Below are positions 44,620 through 54,872 of a stretch of 64,000 nt of DNA, one piece after another (position 1 is the stretch's first letter; each line of letters starts with the position of its first letter). The notes beneath the pieces are model-generated. The model searched no databases. It saw nothing but the letters and a program-made list of their open reading frames with translations, and had not been told where the DNA came from. The stretch is taken from assembly GCF_033115175.1 (NCBI RefSeq), contig NC_084847.1:45741905-45805904 (forward strand), in the 5' to 3' direction. Made by a program: the position numbers and the translations under genes. The stretch is from Lepus europaeus. Its lineage: Eukaryota > Chordata > Mammalia > Lagomorpha > Leporidae.

Positions 44620-44855
44620 ATTTATTTATTCGCTTACTTAAGCATCATTTATTATGTTTCATTGACAGACAAGAAAACAGATTTCCCATTGGCTGGATCA
44701 CTCCACCTGAGTGGAAAGGGCCCAAATATCTGAGCCATCCTCTGTTGTTTCCCAGGGTATGCATAAGCAGGAACCTGGATTTGAATGTGTGACAGGTATT
44801 GACCCTTGATACTCTGTAATGGGATGCTGGCACCAAAATGATGTCTTTAATTGCC
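44620..44855 (-). mobile_element. Old C-SINE, antisense
   Basis: GATTTATTTATTCGCTTAC start, GGCTGGATCACTCCACC, GGGCCCAAATATCTGAGCC, GCAGGAACCTGGATTTGAATG and GGGATGCTGGCACC. Strongly diverged. Confidence 0.6.
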
Positions 44856-44884
44856 ATGCCAAATACAATGTGTTGATGCCTTTA

Positions 44885-45180
44885 TATTCTAATTATTAGA
44901 ATGGCAGTGTGAGATAGAGAAAGATGTTTCCATCTGATGGCCTCACCCCCAAAGGTTGCAAACATTCTGGCAGGGCTAGGCCAAAGTCATAAGCCAAGAA
45001 TTCCATCCAGTTCTTGCACATTGGTGGAAGAGACCTAAGTAACTGACCCAATGCCTGCTATCCATCAGAGTGTACATTAGCAGGAAACTGTACTGCAAGG
45101 AGATTGTACTGAAACCCAGGCACTCTGGTATGGGTGTTTGTAACCCAAATGACATCTTAACAACTCTGTCACAGTTCCTT
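44885..45180 (-). mobile_element. Old C-SINE, antisense
   Basis: TAATTATTAGAATGGCAGTG, TCTGATGGCCTCACCCCCAAAGG, AGCAGGAAACTGTACTGCAAG and CCAGGCACTCTGGTATGGG (cited in part). Diverged, nearly full length. Second of three antisense SINEs in a row. Confidence 0.6.
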
Positions 45181-45194
45181 GGCCATTGTTATAT

Positions 45195-45515
45195 TTTAAT
45201 GATTTTTTATTGGAAAAAAAAAACATTAGTGAGGGAGAGACATAGAGATATCATCCAATCCACTACCTCACTCTCCAAATGGCTGCAACAGCTACAGATT
45301 AGCCAAGGTGAAGCCAGAAGCAAGAACTCCATCTTCTTCTCCTACATGGGTTGCAGAGACCTGAGATCTTCAGACATCACCTACTGTCTATCCATGCACT
45401 GTAGGAGGAAGCTGGACTGGAAGCATAGTAGCTGGGGCATGACCCAGCACTACAATATGAAATGGAAGCATTGTTAGCTGAAGCTTTACCTGCTGTGCCA
45501 TAACATCAGCATTCC
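45195..45515 (-). mobile_element. Old C-SINE, antisense
   Basis: TTTTTTATTGGAAAAAAAAAACATTAG, CTCTCCAAATGGCTGCAACAGC, GGTGAAGCCAGAAGCAAG, GAGGAAGCTGGACTGGAAGC and TGCTGTGCCATAACATCAGC (cited in part). Confidence 0.7.
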
Positions 45516-47800
45516 CATTGTTATTTGTAAGAGCAGTCGCACCACAGGGCCAAGCAAAACTTCTGGCCCTGTTGGTGGCAACTTCAGAAGTTAATCAAGC
45601 TACGCAAACCCTGAGCGCCCTGGGAAATACCCAGGCAGACACACTGACTGTTCACAGCCAGTTTTCCTTCAGCATCTCCCTGTAATCCAGTGCTGTGTAA
45701 TCAGATGTGGTGCTCTCTCTGACTTCCTCTGAACCATTATGAACATGATGGGACCTATTCTGAACATCAACAACAAAGTCAATGGCTTAGCAGGCTGCAC
45801 TGCTGCCTACTGGCTCGTTTTGGGCAAGTTGCATGAGTTTCTCCAGACCTTCTGGACACCACTGAGGCCCTTCTAGACAGAAGACCACCAGACACTCAAC
45901 AATGGTGGGATTCTTGTGCATACTAAGAGTAAGCAGTCATCACCACGCATCTTTATGGATGACAACCACCATGTATTAGGGTCACACTATAAAGCCTTAT
46001 TGATCACTGGGCACTAACTCCTATGGCATTGTGATCTTTCCCAGTATACTTCATCAGTCTCGCAATATTCATTGACAGACTATGAAGAGGACATGCCCTT
46101 GAGTCGACTGCCATGGTCACCATTAAGACAGGACCCAACCTCTTCCCATGAGTCCTTGTGTTGCTTCTGCCCACCTCTCAGCTGTCATTTCTGTTCCTTG
46201 GTGTGGGCAGCCTAAGACTTGTGTTCTTCACCTAGATCAATCCCAAGTCTTTTGTACTGATGTGGCATGCTTGGCTAGAGCCTGGACACTTAACACAACA
46301 CTTAACACAACACCTCCCTATATTGTCAACACCCTAAAATAGCCACTTAAGCAGGACAAGTGGGGAATTTACATAGCTGTCCATAAAATAGTACAAGTAT
46401 TCTCTGAAGTACACTGAGTCATCTATTAACTCACCCATGAAGGATCTTCTCAAAGGTGGAGGATAGGAATGGAGGCATCCTGCAGATTACCATCACATCA
46501 AGAAAGTCATGCCCCCCTTATAATTTTGCCATTATTGGTGTGGCAAGCACTTTATTGTGTCCTGTGGAGATTTGGCACCATTTACTTTTTAATTTGAAGG
46601 CCAACAGTGCACCTTCATGAGACTTCCAGTGGGCTGCCGGTATGGTCCCCCAGGGCTCGTGGTCTGTGTTAACAGGATCTGGCTGGCCTTCAGTTGCCAT
46701 CTAGCATCCACCTGTGACACTATGTTGGGGACATTGTTTCAACTGATAAATAAGAGGAGGAGGAAAAATGGGCCTCAAACATCAGCAACTGACTTCTTGA
46801 CTCAGTGGGTGTGAACCTTAGTTCCATAGGAGAAGAGAGCTTGTGACCTCAAATTTTTGGTCTATATTTTGACAAAATAATTCAGAAAAATTCCTCAACA
46901 AATTTATATATATATATATATATATATCTCCTTCTCCTCAGTGATTTGGTTTCAACCAAGGAAGCCCAGCACATTTTCACTTTCTGAGAACACCAACTTC
47001 CTCACCTCTAGTGAACCCTAAGACTCACCTATCTCACCAGTTACCCACAAGGATGTGCCTTGGTCAGGCATACTTCTGAAGAAAAAGCTAAGGACTACTC
47101 TATGGACAGGTTTTGGTTCTGAGGGTCACAGAGGTAAAGAACTTGAAATTAGCTTTGAGCTTTTAGTGACACTACTATTTGACTCACAGAGAGTCTGGAC
47201 TACCTCACTCAGCATCATGAGCTGGGTCCTGGCCTCCAACCACTAAGAATCTCTTGTTAAATGGAAGCGGTATTTTCAGAAACCAAACAGTCCCACACCC
47301 GAGGAGTCTGTGTGCCTGATGAGGATGTCAGCCTCTGGCACTTCGTCTCTTTGGAGAGCCACCATCAATCATCTCACATTAGATACCTCCTTCCAGATAC
47401 GGGGGTGGTGTCATGTGTATCAAGGGGCAGAACTCGTGATCTTTCTACTTGTCCTTGAGCAGTCCACCCTCACTCAAGGCCATCTTGAAACTCACACGTC
47501 CACCTGTTCTTGGGACATCACCAATTGCTAATGGCCTTTGTGTGGCCTCAAACTGGACAATCTATACCCTTACGTTGGAGTACCTCCTTTGGTGGGACAC
47601 TGTTGATACCTGTGCTACTGGCCTAACCTCACTGACAAACTCAGCTATTTTGATTGCTAAAATTCTACTGCCTTTTAATGTAGCAACACTGCACTGTATA
47701 TTATCTATAACCTTGTTTTCATAGCGGAGCCTCCTAAGCTTATATGATTTGGGACATCCTATGCCTATCAACTTGGATTTCAGCTTGTAGCTTTTTTGTT
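45516..47800 (+). pseudogene. Putative eroded ERV pol interior
   Basis: About 2.3 kb of sequence with many short plus-strand frames (for example 46148-46342, 46617-46814, 47055-47246, 47261-47531) and no SINE or L1 similarity, leading directly into the integrase-like stretch. I could not recognise protease or reverse-transcriptase motifs by eye. The assignment is by position and composition only. A (TA)n run sits at 46904-46928. Confidence 0.3.
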
Positions 47801-47995
47801 GTATCCAAGTCAGTTGTTGGAGTCCCCCAGGAATGCCTGCTGTACAGACAAAACTGTCATTCCTCTTTCTTGCATGGTTGCATTTGGAGTGGTGATTATT
47901 CACATGCTACCTGGCAAGTGGATTTTATTGACCTGCTGTAGCAAATGGCAGGTGCTTACTGTTATGTAAGTCTCAACCAGAGTTCTCCTTGCTTC
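47801..47995 (+). pseudogene. Degenerate retroviral integrase fragment
   Basis: Plus-strand reading gives CLLYRQNCHSSFLHGCIWSG followed by DYSHATWQVDFIDLL, a stop, and then AGAYCYV. The W-Q-V-D-F start of the catalytic core, with the first acidic residue of the D,D-35-E triad, and a preceding Cys-containing zinc-finger end are characteristic of retroviral integrases. The wording is closest to what I recall for ERV-L-like elements. Integrase joins proviral DNA to the host genome; this fragment has stops and lacks the rest of the core, so it is non-functional. Confidence 0.5.
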
Positions 47996-48119
47996 TTTGT
48001 TCATGCCTGAAAATGTCATCAGAGTCTAAGTACTTCATCCCAGGTGCATTAAACAGAAAATATCTGAAATACATAGTTCCTGTCCATTTGGTGTATACAC
48101 AGTGATGGGGTTTTTAGTT

Positions 48120-48290
48120 CATGTGAAGTTTATGGTTTTTTTTTTAATTTTGAAATTAGCAATAATTGTACATAATTAAGGGCTACTATATGATATTTCG
48201 GTACATGTCTGCAATGTGTCCTGATTAAAAATGGGATGATCAATATTTCCCTTTATTTGTCATAGCCTCTCTCTCTTTTCCCTGTTCACC
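48120..48290 (-). mobile_element. Old L1M 3' end, antisense
   Basis: TTAGCAATAATTGTACATAATTAAGGG and GATATTTCGGTACATGTCTGC, then CAATATTTCCCTTTATTTGTC, resemble the terminal part of mammalian-wide L1M elements. It abuts the start of the minisatellite. Confidence 0.5.
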
Positions 48291-48294
48291 CCTC

Positions 48295-51200
48295 CTGCCC
48301 CCAGCCCCTCATTCAGGTCCCTGTTCCCCTGCTTGCCCACGGCACCTCCTCAGGTCCCTTTTCCCTGCTGGCCCCCAGCCCCTCCCTCAGGTCCCTGTTC
48401 ACCCCTGCTGGCCCAGAGCACCTCCCTCAGTTTCCCTTACCCTGCTGGGCCCCAGCACCTCCCTAGGTCCCCGTACCCTGCTGGCCCAAAGCACCTCTCT
48501 CAGGTCCCTATTCAACCTTGCTTGCCCCCGGGACCTCCCTCAGGTCCCTATTCCCCTGCTGGCCTTCAGCCACTCCCTCAGATCCCCATACAATGCTGGC
48601 CCTCAACACCTCTCTCAGATCCCTGTACCCTGCTGACCCCCAGCACCTCTCTCAGGTCCCTATTCAACCTTGCTTGCCCCCGGGACCTCCCTCAGGTCCC
48701 TATTCCCCTGCTAGCACCCAGCCCCTCCCTCATGTCCCTGTTCCCTCTTCTGGCCCATGGCCTCCCGTCAGGTCCCTGTTCACCCCTGCTGGCCCCAGCC
48801 CCTCCCTCAGGTCGCTGTACCATGCTGGCCCCCGGCCCCTCTCTCAGGTCACTGTTCTCCTGCTGGCCCCCAGACCTGCCCTCAAGTCCCTGTTCACCCC
48901 TGCTGGCCCCCTGCCCCTCCATCAGGTCCCTTTCCCCTGCTGGCCCCCGGCCCCTCTCTCAGGTCACTGTTCACCACTTCTGGCCCCCAGCCCCTCCCTC
49001 AAGTCCTGTTCAACCCTGCTGGCCAATAAACCTCCCTCAGGACCTTGTACTCTGCTGGCCCCCGGCACCTCCCTCAGGACCCCATTCCCTGCTAGCACCC
49101 AGCCCCTCCCTGAGGTCCCTGTACCCCTGCTGGCCCGCGGCACCTCTCAGGTCCCTGTTCACCCCTGCTGACCCCTGGCCCCTCCATCAGGTCACTGTAC
49201 CCTGCTGGCCCACGGCCCCCACTCAGGTACCAGTTCCCCCTGCTGGCCCCCGGGCCCCCCTCAGGTCCCTATTCCCCTGCTAGCACCCAGCCCTTCCCTC
49301 AGGTGCCTGTTACCCATGCTGGCCCACGGCCCACCTCAGGTCCCTGTTCACCCCTGCTGGGACCCGGGCCCTCCATCAGGTCGCTGTACCCTGCTGGCCC
49401 CCTTCCCCCTCTGGTCACTGTTCCCCTTCTGTCCCCCAGCCCCTCCCTTAGCTCCCTGTGCAAACCTGCTGGACTCTGGCCCTTCCCTCAGGTCCCTGTT
49501 CATCCCTGCTTACCACAGCCACTCCCTCTGCTCCTTGTTCCTGCTGGCGAACAGCCCCTCCCTCAGGTCCCTGTTCATTGTTGGCCCCCAGCCCCTTCCT
49601 CGGGTCCCTGTTCCCCCTGCTGGCCCAACGCCCACCCTCTAGTCCCTGTTCACCCCTTCTTGCCCCAGAACCTCCCTCAGCTCCCCGTACCCTTTTGGCT
49701 CCCAGCACCTCCCTCAGGTCCCTGTATCCTGATGGCCCACAGCACCCCTCTCTCTGGTCCCTGTTCACCCCTGCTGGCCTCCAGCCCCTCCCTCAGGTCC
49801 CTGCTCACCCCTGTTGGCCCCTGGCCCATCCCTCAGGACACTGTACCCTACTGGTCCCCGGCCCATCTCTCAGGTCCCCGTATCCTGCTGGCCCCCAGCT
49901 CCTTTCTCAGTTCCCTGTACCCTGAAGGCCCCCAGCACCTTCCTCAGTTCCCCATACCCTGCTGGCCCCCAGCCCCTCCTTCAGGTCACTGTACCCTGCT
50001 GGCCCCCAGCCCCTCTCTCAGGTCACTGTCCCCCTGCTACCCCCAGCCCCTCCCTCAGGTCCCTGTTCACACCTGCTGGCCGCCAGTCCCTCCCTCAGGT
50101 CACTTTCCCTGCTGGCCCTCGGCCCCTCCCTCAGGACCCCGTTCCCCTGCTGGCCCGCAGCCCTTCCCTTAGGTCCCTGTATCCTGCTGGCACCCAGCAC
50201 CTCTCTCAGGTCCCCATATCCTGCTGGCTTCCAGCCCCTCCTTCAGGTCGCTGTACCCTGCTGGCCCCCAGCCCCTCTCTCAGGTCACTGTCCCCCTGCT
50301 GCCCCTAGCCCCTCCCTCAGGTCCCTGTTCACACCTGCTGGCTGCCAGTCCCTCCCTCACGTCACTTTCCCTGCTGGCCCGCAGCCCTTCCCTTCGGTCC
50401 CCATACCCTGCTGGCACCCAGCACCTCTCTCAGGTCTCCATACCCTGCTGGCCCCCAGGCCCTCCTTCAGGTCGCTGTACCCTGCTGGCCTCCTGCCCCT
50501 CTCTGGTCATTGTTCCCCTGCTGGCCCCCAGCCCCTTCCTCGGGGCCCTGTTCCCCCTGCTGGCCCAACACCCCCCCTCCGGTCCCTGTTCACCCCTTCT
50601 GGCCCCCAGAACCTCCCTCAGGTCCCCGTACCCTGTTGGTTCCAAGCATCTCCCTCAGGTCCCCGTACCCTGATGGCCCACAGCACCTCTCTCAAGTCCC
50701 TGTTCACCCCTGTTGGCCCCAGCACCACCCTCAGCTCCTTGCTCCTTCTGGCCCCCAGCCCCTCTCTCAGGTCCCTGTTCACCCCTGTTAGACCCGGCCC
50801 CTCCCTCAGGACCCTGTTTCCCTTCTGGCCCCCAGGCCCTCCCTTAGGTCCCTGTTCCTCTGCTGGACCCTGGCAGCTCGCTCAGGTCCCCTTACCCACT
50901 TGTGCCCAGCCCCTCCCTCTGTTCCGCATACCCTGCAGGCCTGCGGCCCCTCCTTCATGTCCCTGTTCAACCCTGCTGGCCGCAAACCCTCCCCCAGGTA
51001 CCCGTACCCTGCTGGTCCACGGCCCTTCCCTCCGGTCCCTGTTCCCCTGCAGTCCCCCAGCCCCTCCCTCAGCTCCCTGTTCCCCTGCTGTCCCCCAGCC
51101 CTTCCCAAAGGTCCCTGTTCACCCCCGCTGGTCCCCGGCCCCTAATTCAGAACCCTGTACCATGCTGGCCCTAGCCCCTCCCTCAGGACCACATTCTCAG

Positions 51201-52041
51201 CTGGCCCCAGCACCTCCCTCAGGTCCCTGTTCACCCTTGCTGACCCCTGGCCCCTCCCTCACATCCCTGTTCCCTGCTGGTGCCCAGCCCCTCCCTCAAG
51301 TCCCTGTTCCCCTGCTGGCCCAAGCTCCATCCCACAGAATCCTGTTCCCCTCTGGCCCTGGAACCCTCACTTAGGTCCCTGTTCCCCTGCTGCCCCCCAG
51401 CCCCTCCTTCAGGTCCCTGTTCCCCTGCTGGCGTACGGCCTCTCCCTCAGGTCCCTGTTCCCATGCATGCCCCAGCCCCTCCCTCAGGTCCATGTTCACC
51501 CCTGCTGGCCCCCACCACCTCCCTCTGGTGCTGGTACTCTGCTGGCCCCCAGCACTTGTCTCTGGTCCCTGTTCACACCTGTTAGGCCCCAGCCGCTCCC
51601 TCAGGTCCGTGTACCCTGCTACCCCCGGCCCCTCCTTCAGGTCACTGTTCCTCTGCTAGCCCCTGGCCCCTCCCTCAGGTCCCCCTTCCCCTGCTGGCCC
51701 ACAGCCCTTCCCTTAGGTCCCTGTACCCTGCTGGCACCCAGCACCTCTCTCAGGTCCCCATACCCTGCTGGCCCCCAGCCCCTCCTTCAGGTCGCTGTAC
51801 CCTGCTGGCCCCTGGCCCCTCTCTCAGGTCACTGTCCCCCTGCTGCCCCCAGCCCCTCCCTCATATCCCTTTTCACCCCTGCTGGCCTCCAGCCCCACCC
51901 TCAGGTCCCTGTACCCTGATAGCCCCCAACCCCTCCCTCGGGTCCCTGTTCACCCATGCTAGCCCCCGGCCCCTCCCTAAGGTCCCTGTTCAACTGCTGG
52001 TCCCCAGAACCTCACTCAGGTCCCTGTACCCTGCTGGCCCA
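48295..52041. repeat. Large C-rich minisatellite, 36-40 bp units
   Basis: About 3.75 kb of tandem units, each containing CTGGCCCCCAGCCCCTCCC, then TCAGGTCCCTGTTC. Unit length varies among about 36, 38 and 40 bp, depending on whether the link reads GTACCCTG, GTTCCCCTG or GTTCACCCCTG. By length there are about 100 units. Variants are scattered, with some longer blocks repeated (48500-48560 and 48640-48700 share nearly the same text; likewise 49960-50110, 50220-50370 and 51760-51870). This suggests higher-order duplication. The long plus-strand frames (316 codons at 48333, 289 at 49303, 233 at 50673) are made of PSGPCSP, PSLRSLF and LLAPSP motifs in rotating frames and are artefacts. The minus strand of most units carries four or more G-runs. 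Confidence 0.97.
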
Positions 52042-52356
52042 TTTTGAGCTATGTTTCGCTTTTGCCAAGTAAGTTTATTGAAAAGTGCTTTGAGAATCAA
52101 ATATAAAATTATCCATAAAAAAACTTATTTATTCTTACTAAATTACAGCTATTCTTACTATATTATGCAGCTATGATTTTAATGTTTTAATAGTAAAACA
52201 TACACTAGAATTTTTGCATATTTTTCTTTTTTACAATTATTTCAATTTAATTCACGCAGATGGTAATTATCCTATAGTAGAATGGAGAAAAGGTATATAG
52301 ATAAAAATGCAAACGTGCAAATTTTCAACTTCAAATATGTAAATAATTTCTTTTTC
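52042..52356. other. Unassigned, A/T-rich
   Basis: Sharp change from the GC-rich array to A/T-rich DNA. No gene or repeat recognised. Confidence 0.5.
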
Positions 52357-52669
52357 AAGATTGGTATTTATTTGAGAGGTAGAGTAACAGAGAGAGGAAG
52401 AGACAGGGAGAAAAGTCTTCCACCTTCTGGTTCACTCCCCAAATGGCTGCAACAGCCAGAGCTGAGCTGATTGGAAGCCAGGAGCCTCCTTGGGGTCTCT
52501 ACATAGGTGCAGGGGCCTAAGCTCTTGGGCCATCTTTCAGTGCTTTTCCTGGGCATAGCAGAGAGCTGGATTGGAAGAGATTCAGCCAGCCGGGACATGA
52601 ACTGCTGCCCATAAGGGACATTGGTGCTGCAGGTGGTGGGTTATCCCATTACACTACTGCACTGGCCCC
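52357..52669 (-). mobile_element. C-SINE, antisense, full length
   Basis: AAGATTGGTATTTATTTGAGAGG, CTTCTGGTTCACTCCCCAAATG, GGAAGCCAGGAGCC, GCAGAGAGCTGGATTGGAAG and the ACTGCACTGGCCCCAG end. Confidence 0.93.
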
Positions 52670-53099
52670 AGTAATTCCTTTTGTAAGTTAAATGTATCAT
52701 ATTTGTTAGATGCTCTTTACACACACACACACACACACTCATTCACTCATTTACACTCAGAAGTTTCTAACCAAAAAGTCTTATTTGTATTTGGTGTTTG
52801 GAAAGTACAGGAAGTATATCTGCAAATACACTTAAGAAGGTCAAGGGTACACAAAAATGAGACATTGATTAGGATGACTTTATCGAGAAAGTGATCTACA
52901 TGAATGAGAGCTATCAGAATAAAATCATCTTCTGCAATTTTGGTCAAAGCTTTCTAATTGTTACTTTCATTGCTTAGTCTAATAAGAAATAAAATTGATA
53001 ACAAATAGATGATCTGCTTCATAGTATTACATACATTTTACTAACACCAGATGTGTTGGAAGTGACATTTTTAGGAGAAACAAGGTTAAGATTTCTTTT
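52670..53099. other. Unassigned, with short (CA)n
   Basis: Contains a (CA)n run at about 52720-52738. No gene is supported; opposing 63- and 66-codon frames cross each other. Confidence 0.4.
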
Positions 53100-53495
53100 T
53101 TTATTTATTTTTTGGTAGCAACTTTATTGAGATACCATTCAGGTCATATAATTTGCCTGTTTAAAGTGTATACATCAGTGGTTTTTAGTATACTCACAGA
53201 CTTCTGCGGACATCACCACAATAAATATAGAACATTTTTAGGAACCCCAGAAGAAACCTTATGCCCTTCTGTCCCATGCTCCAAATGCCCACCCCCTCAG
53301 CCTGAGACAACTGCTAACCACTTTCCATCTTTATAGATTTGTCTATTCTGGATATTTGTATCAGTGCACTCATAGTCAGAAAGTACATGGTCCTTGTGAC
53401 TACCTTCTCTCACTTAACATGATACTTTCAAGGTTCTTTCATGTTGTAGCATGTCAGTGTTCATTCTTTTTTATTGCTGAATAATGTATTTTTGA
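53100..53495 (-). mobile_element. Mammalian-wide L1M 3' UTR, antisense
   Basis: ACTTTATTGAGATACCATTCAGG, GTGTATACATCAGTGGTTTTTAGTATACTC, CATCACCACAATAAATATAG, GTCTATTCTGGATATTTGTATC and TTCATGTTGTAGCATGTC follow the L1MC/L1ME-type 3' UTR order (cited in part). Confidence 0.8.
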
Positions 53496-54872
53496 AGAAA
53501 TAAAAGTGTGTTTCTTTCCTGTAAAAGTACAAATTACACAGACTATAAACTAAGGGATTATAAAATGCTGCTACAGAGAGTTTCGGCCAGGCCTGCTTAG
53601 AGGTCTAGATTATAACTAACCTGAGGGCAAACTAACGCTTTTTAAAGGATTTTTTTGAAGTTCTTTTTAAAATTTTTTTTAATTTAGTGTATATAAATTT
53701 CCAAAGTATAGTTTATGGATTACAATGGCTTCCCCCCCACCATAATTTCCCTCCCACTTGCACCCCTCCCATCTCCCGCTCCCTCTCCCATTCCACTCAC
53801 ATCAAGATTCATTTTCAATTGTCTTTATATACAGAAGATCAATTTAGTATATATTAAGTAAAGATTTCATCAGTTTGCACTGACACAGAACATAAAGTGT
53901 AAAATACTGTTTGAGTACTAGTTATAGCATTAATTCACATTGGACAACACATTAAGGGCAGATCCCACATGAGAAGTAAGTACAGAGTGACTCCTGTTGT
54001 TGACTTAACAATTTGACACTCTTGTTTATGAGCTTAGGAAATCTCCCTAGGCCCTAGTCATGAGTTTCCAAGGCTATGGAAGCCTTTTGAGTTTGCCAAC
54101 TTTGATCTTATTTAGACAAGGTCATAGTCAACATGGAAGTTCTCTCCACCCTTCAGAGAAAGGTACCTCCTTCTTTGATGGCCCCATTCTTTCCACTGGG
54201 ATCTCACTTGCCGAGATCTTTCATTTAGGTCTTTTTTTTTTTTCAGAGTGTCTTGGCTTTCCATGCTTAAATACTCTCATGGGCTCTTCAGCCAGATCCG
54301 AATGCCTTAAGGGCTGATTCTGAGACCAGAGTGTTGTTTAGGACATCTGCCATTCTATAAGTCTGCTGTGTATCCCGCTTCCCATATTGGATCATTATCT
54401 CCCTTTTTGATTCTATCAGTTAGTATTAGCAAACACTAGTCTTGTTTGTGTAATCCATTTGACTCTTAGACCTATCAGTGTGATCACTTGTGAACTGAAA
54501 TTGTTCACTTGGACTAGTGAGATGGCATTGGTACATGCCACCTTGATGGGATTGAATTGGAATCCCCTGGCACATTTCTAACTCCACCATTTGGGGCAAG
54601 TCCGATTGAGCATGTCCCAAATTGTACATCTCCTCCCTCTCTTATCCCCACTCTTATATTTAACAGGGATCACTTTTCAGTTAAATTTAAACACCTAAGA
54701 ATAATTGTTTGGTAATTACAGAGTTCAAACAATAGTACTAGAACAAAACAAAAAAAATACTAAAAAGGATAAAGTATTACATTGTACATCAACAGTCAGG
54801 ACAAGAGCTGATCAAGTCACTGTTTCTCCTAGTGTCCATTTTACTTCAACAGGTTTCCCCTTTGGTGCTCAG

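Noticed and set aside
48333..49283. A 316-codon proline-rich protein gene
   Set aside because: It is a translation of the minisatellite. Equivalent motifs appear in all plus-strand frames and the frame rotates with unit length.
48295..52041. CRISPR array
   Set aside because: Units are contiguous variants without unique spacers, the repeats are diverged, and the DNA is mammalian.
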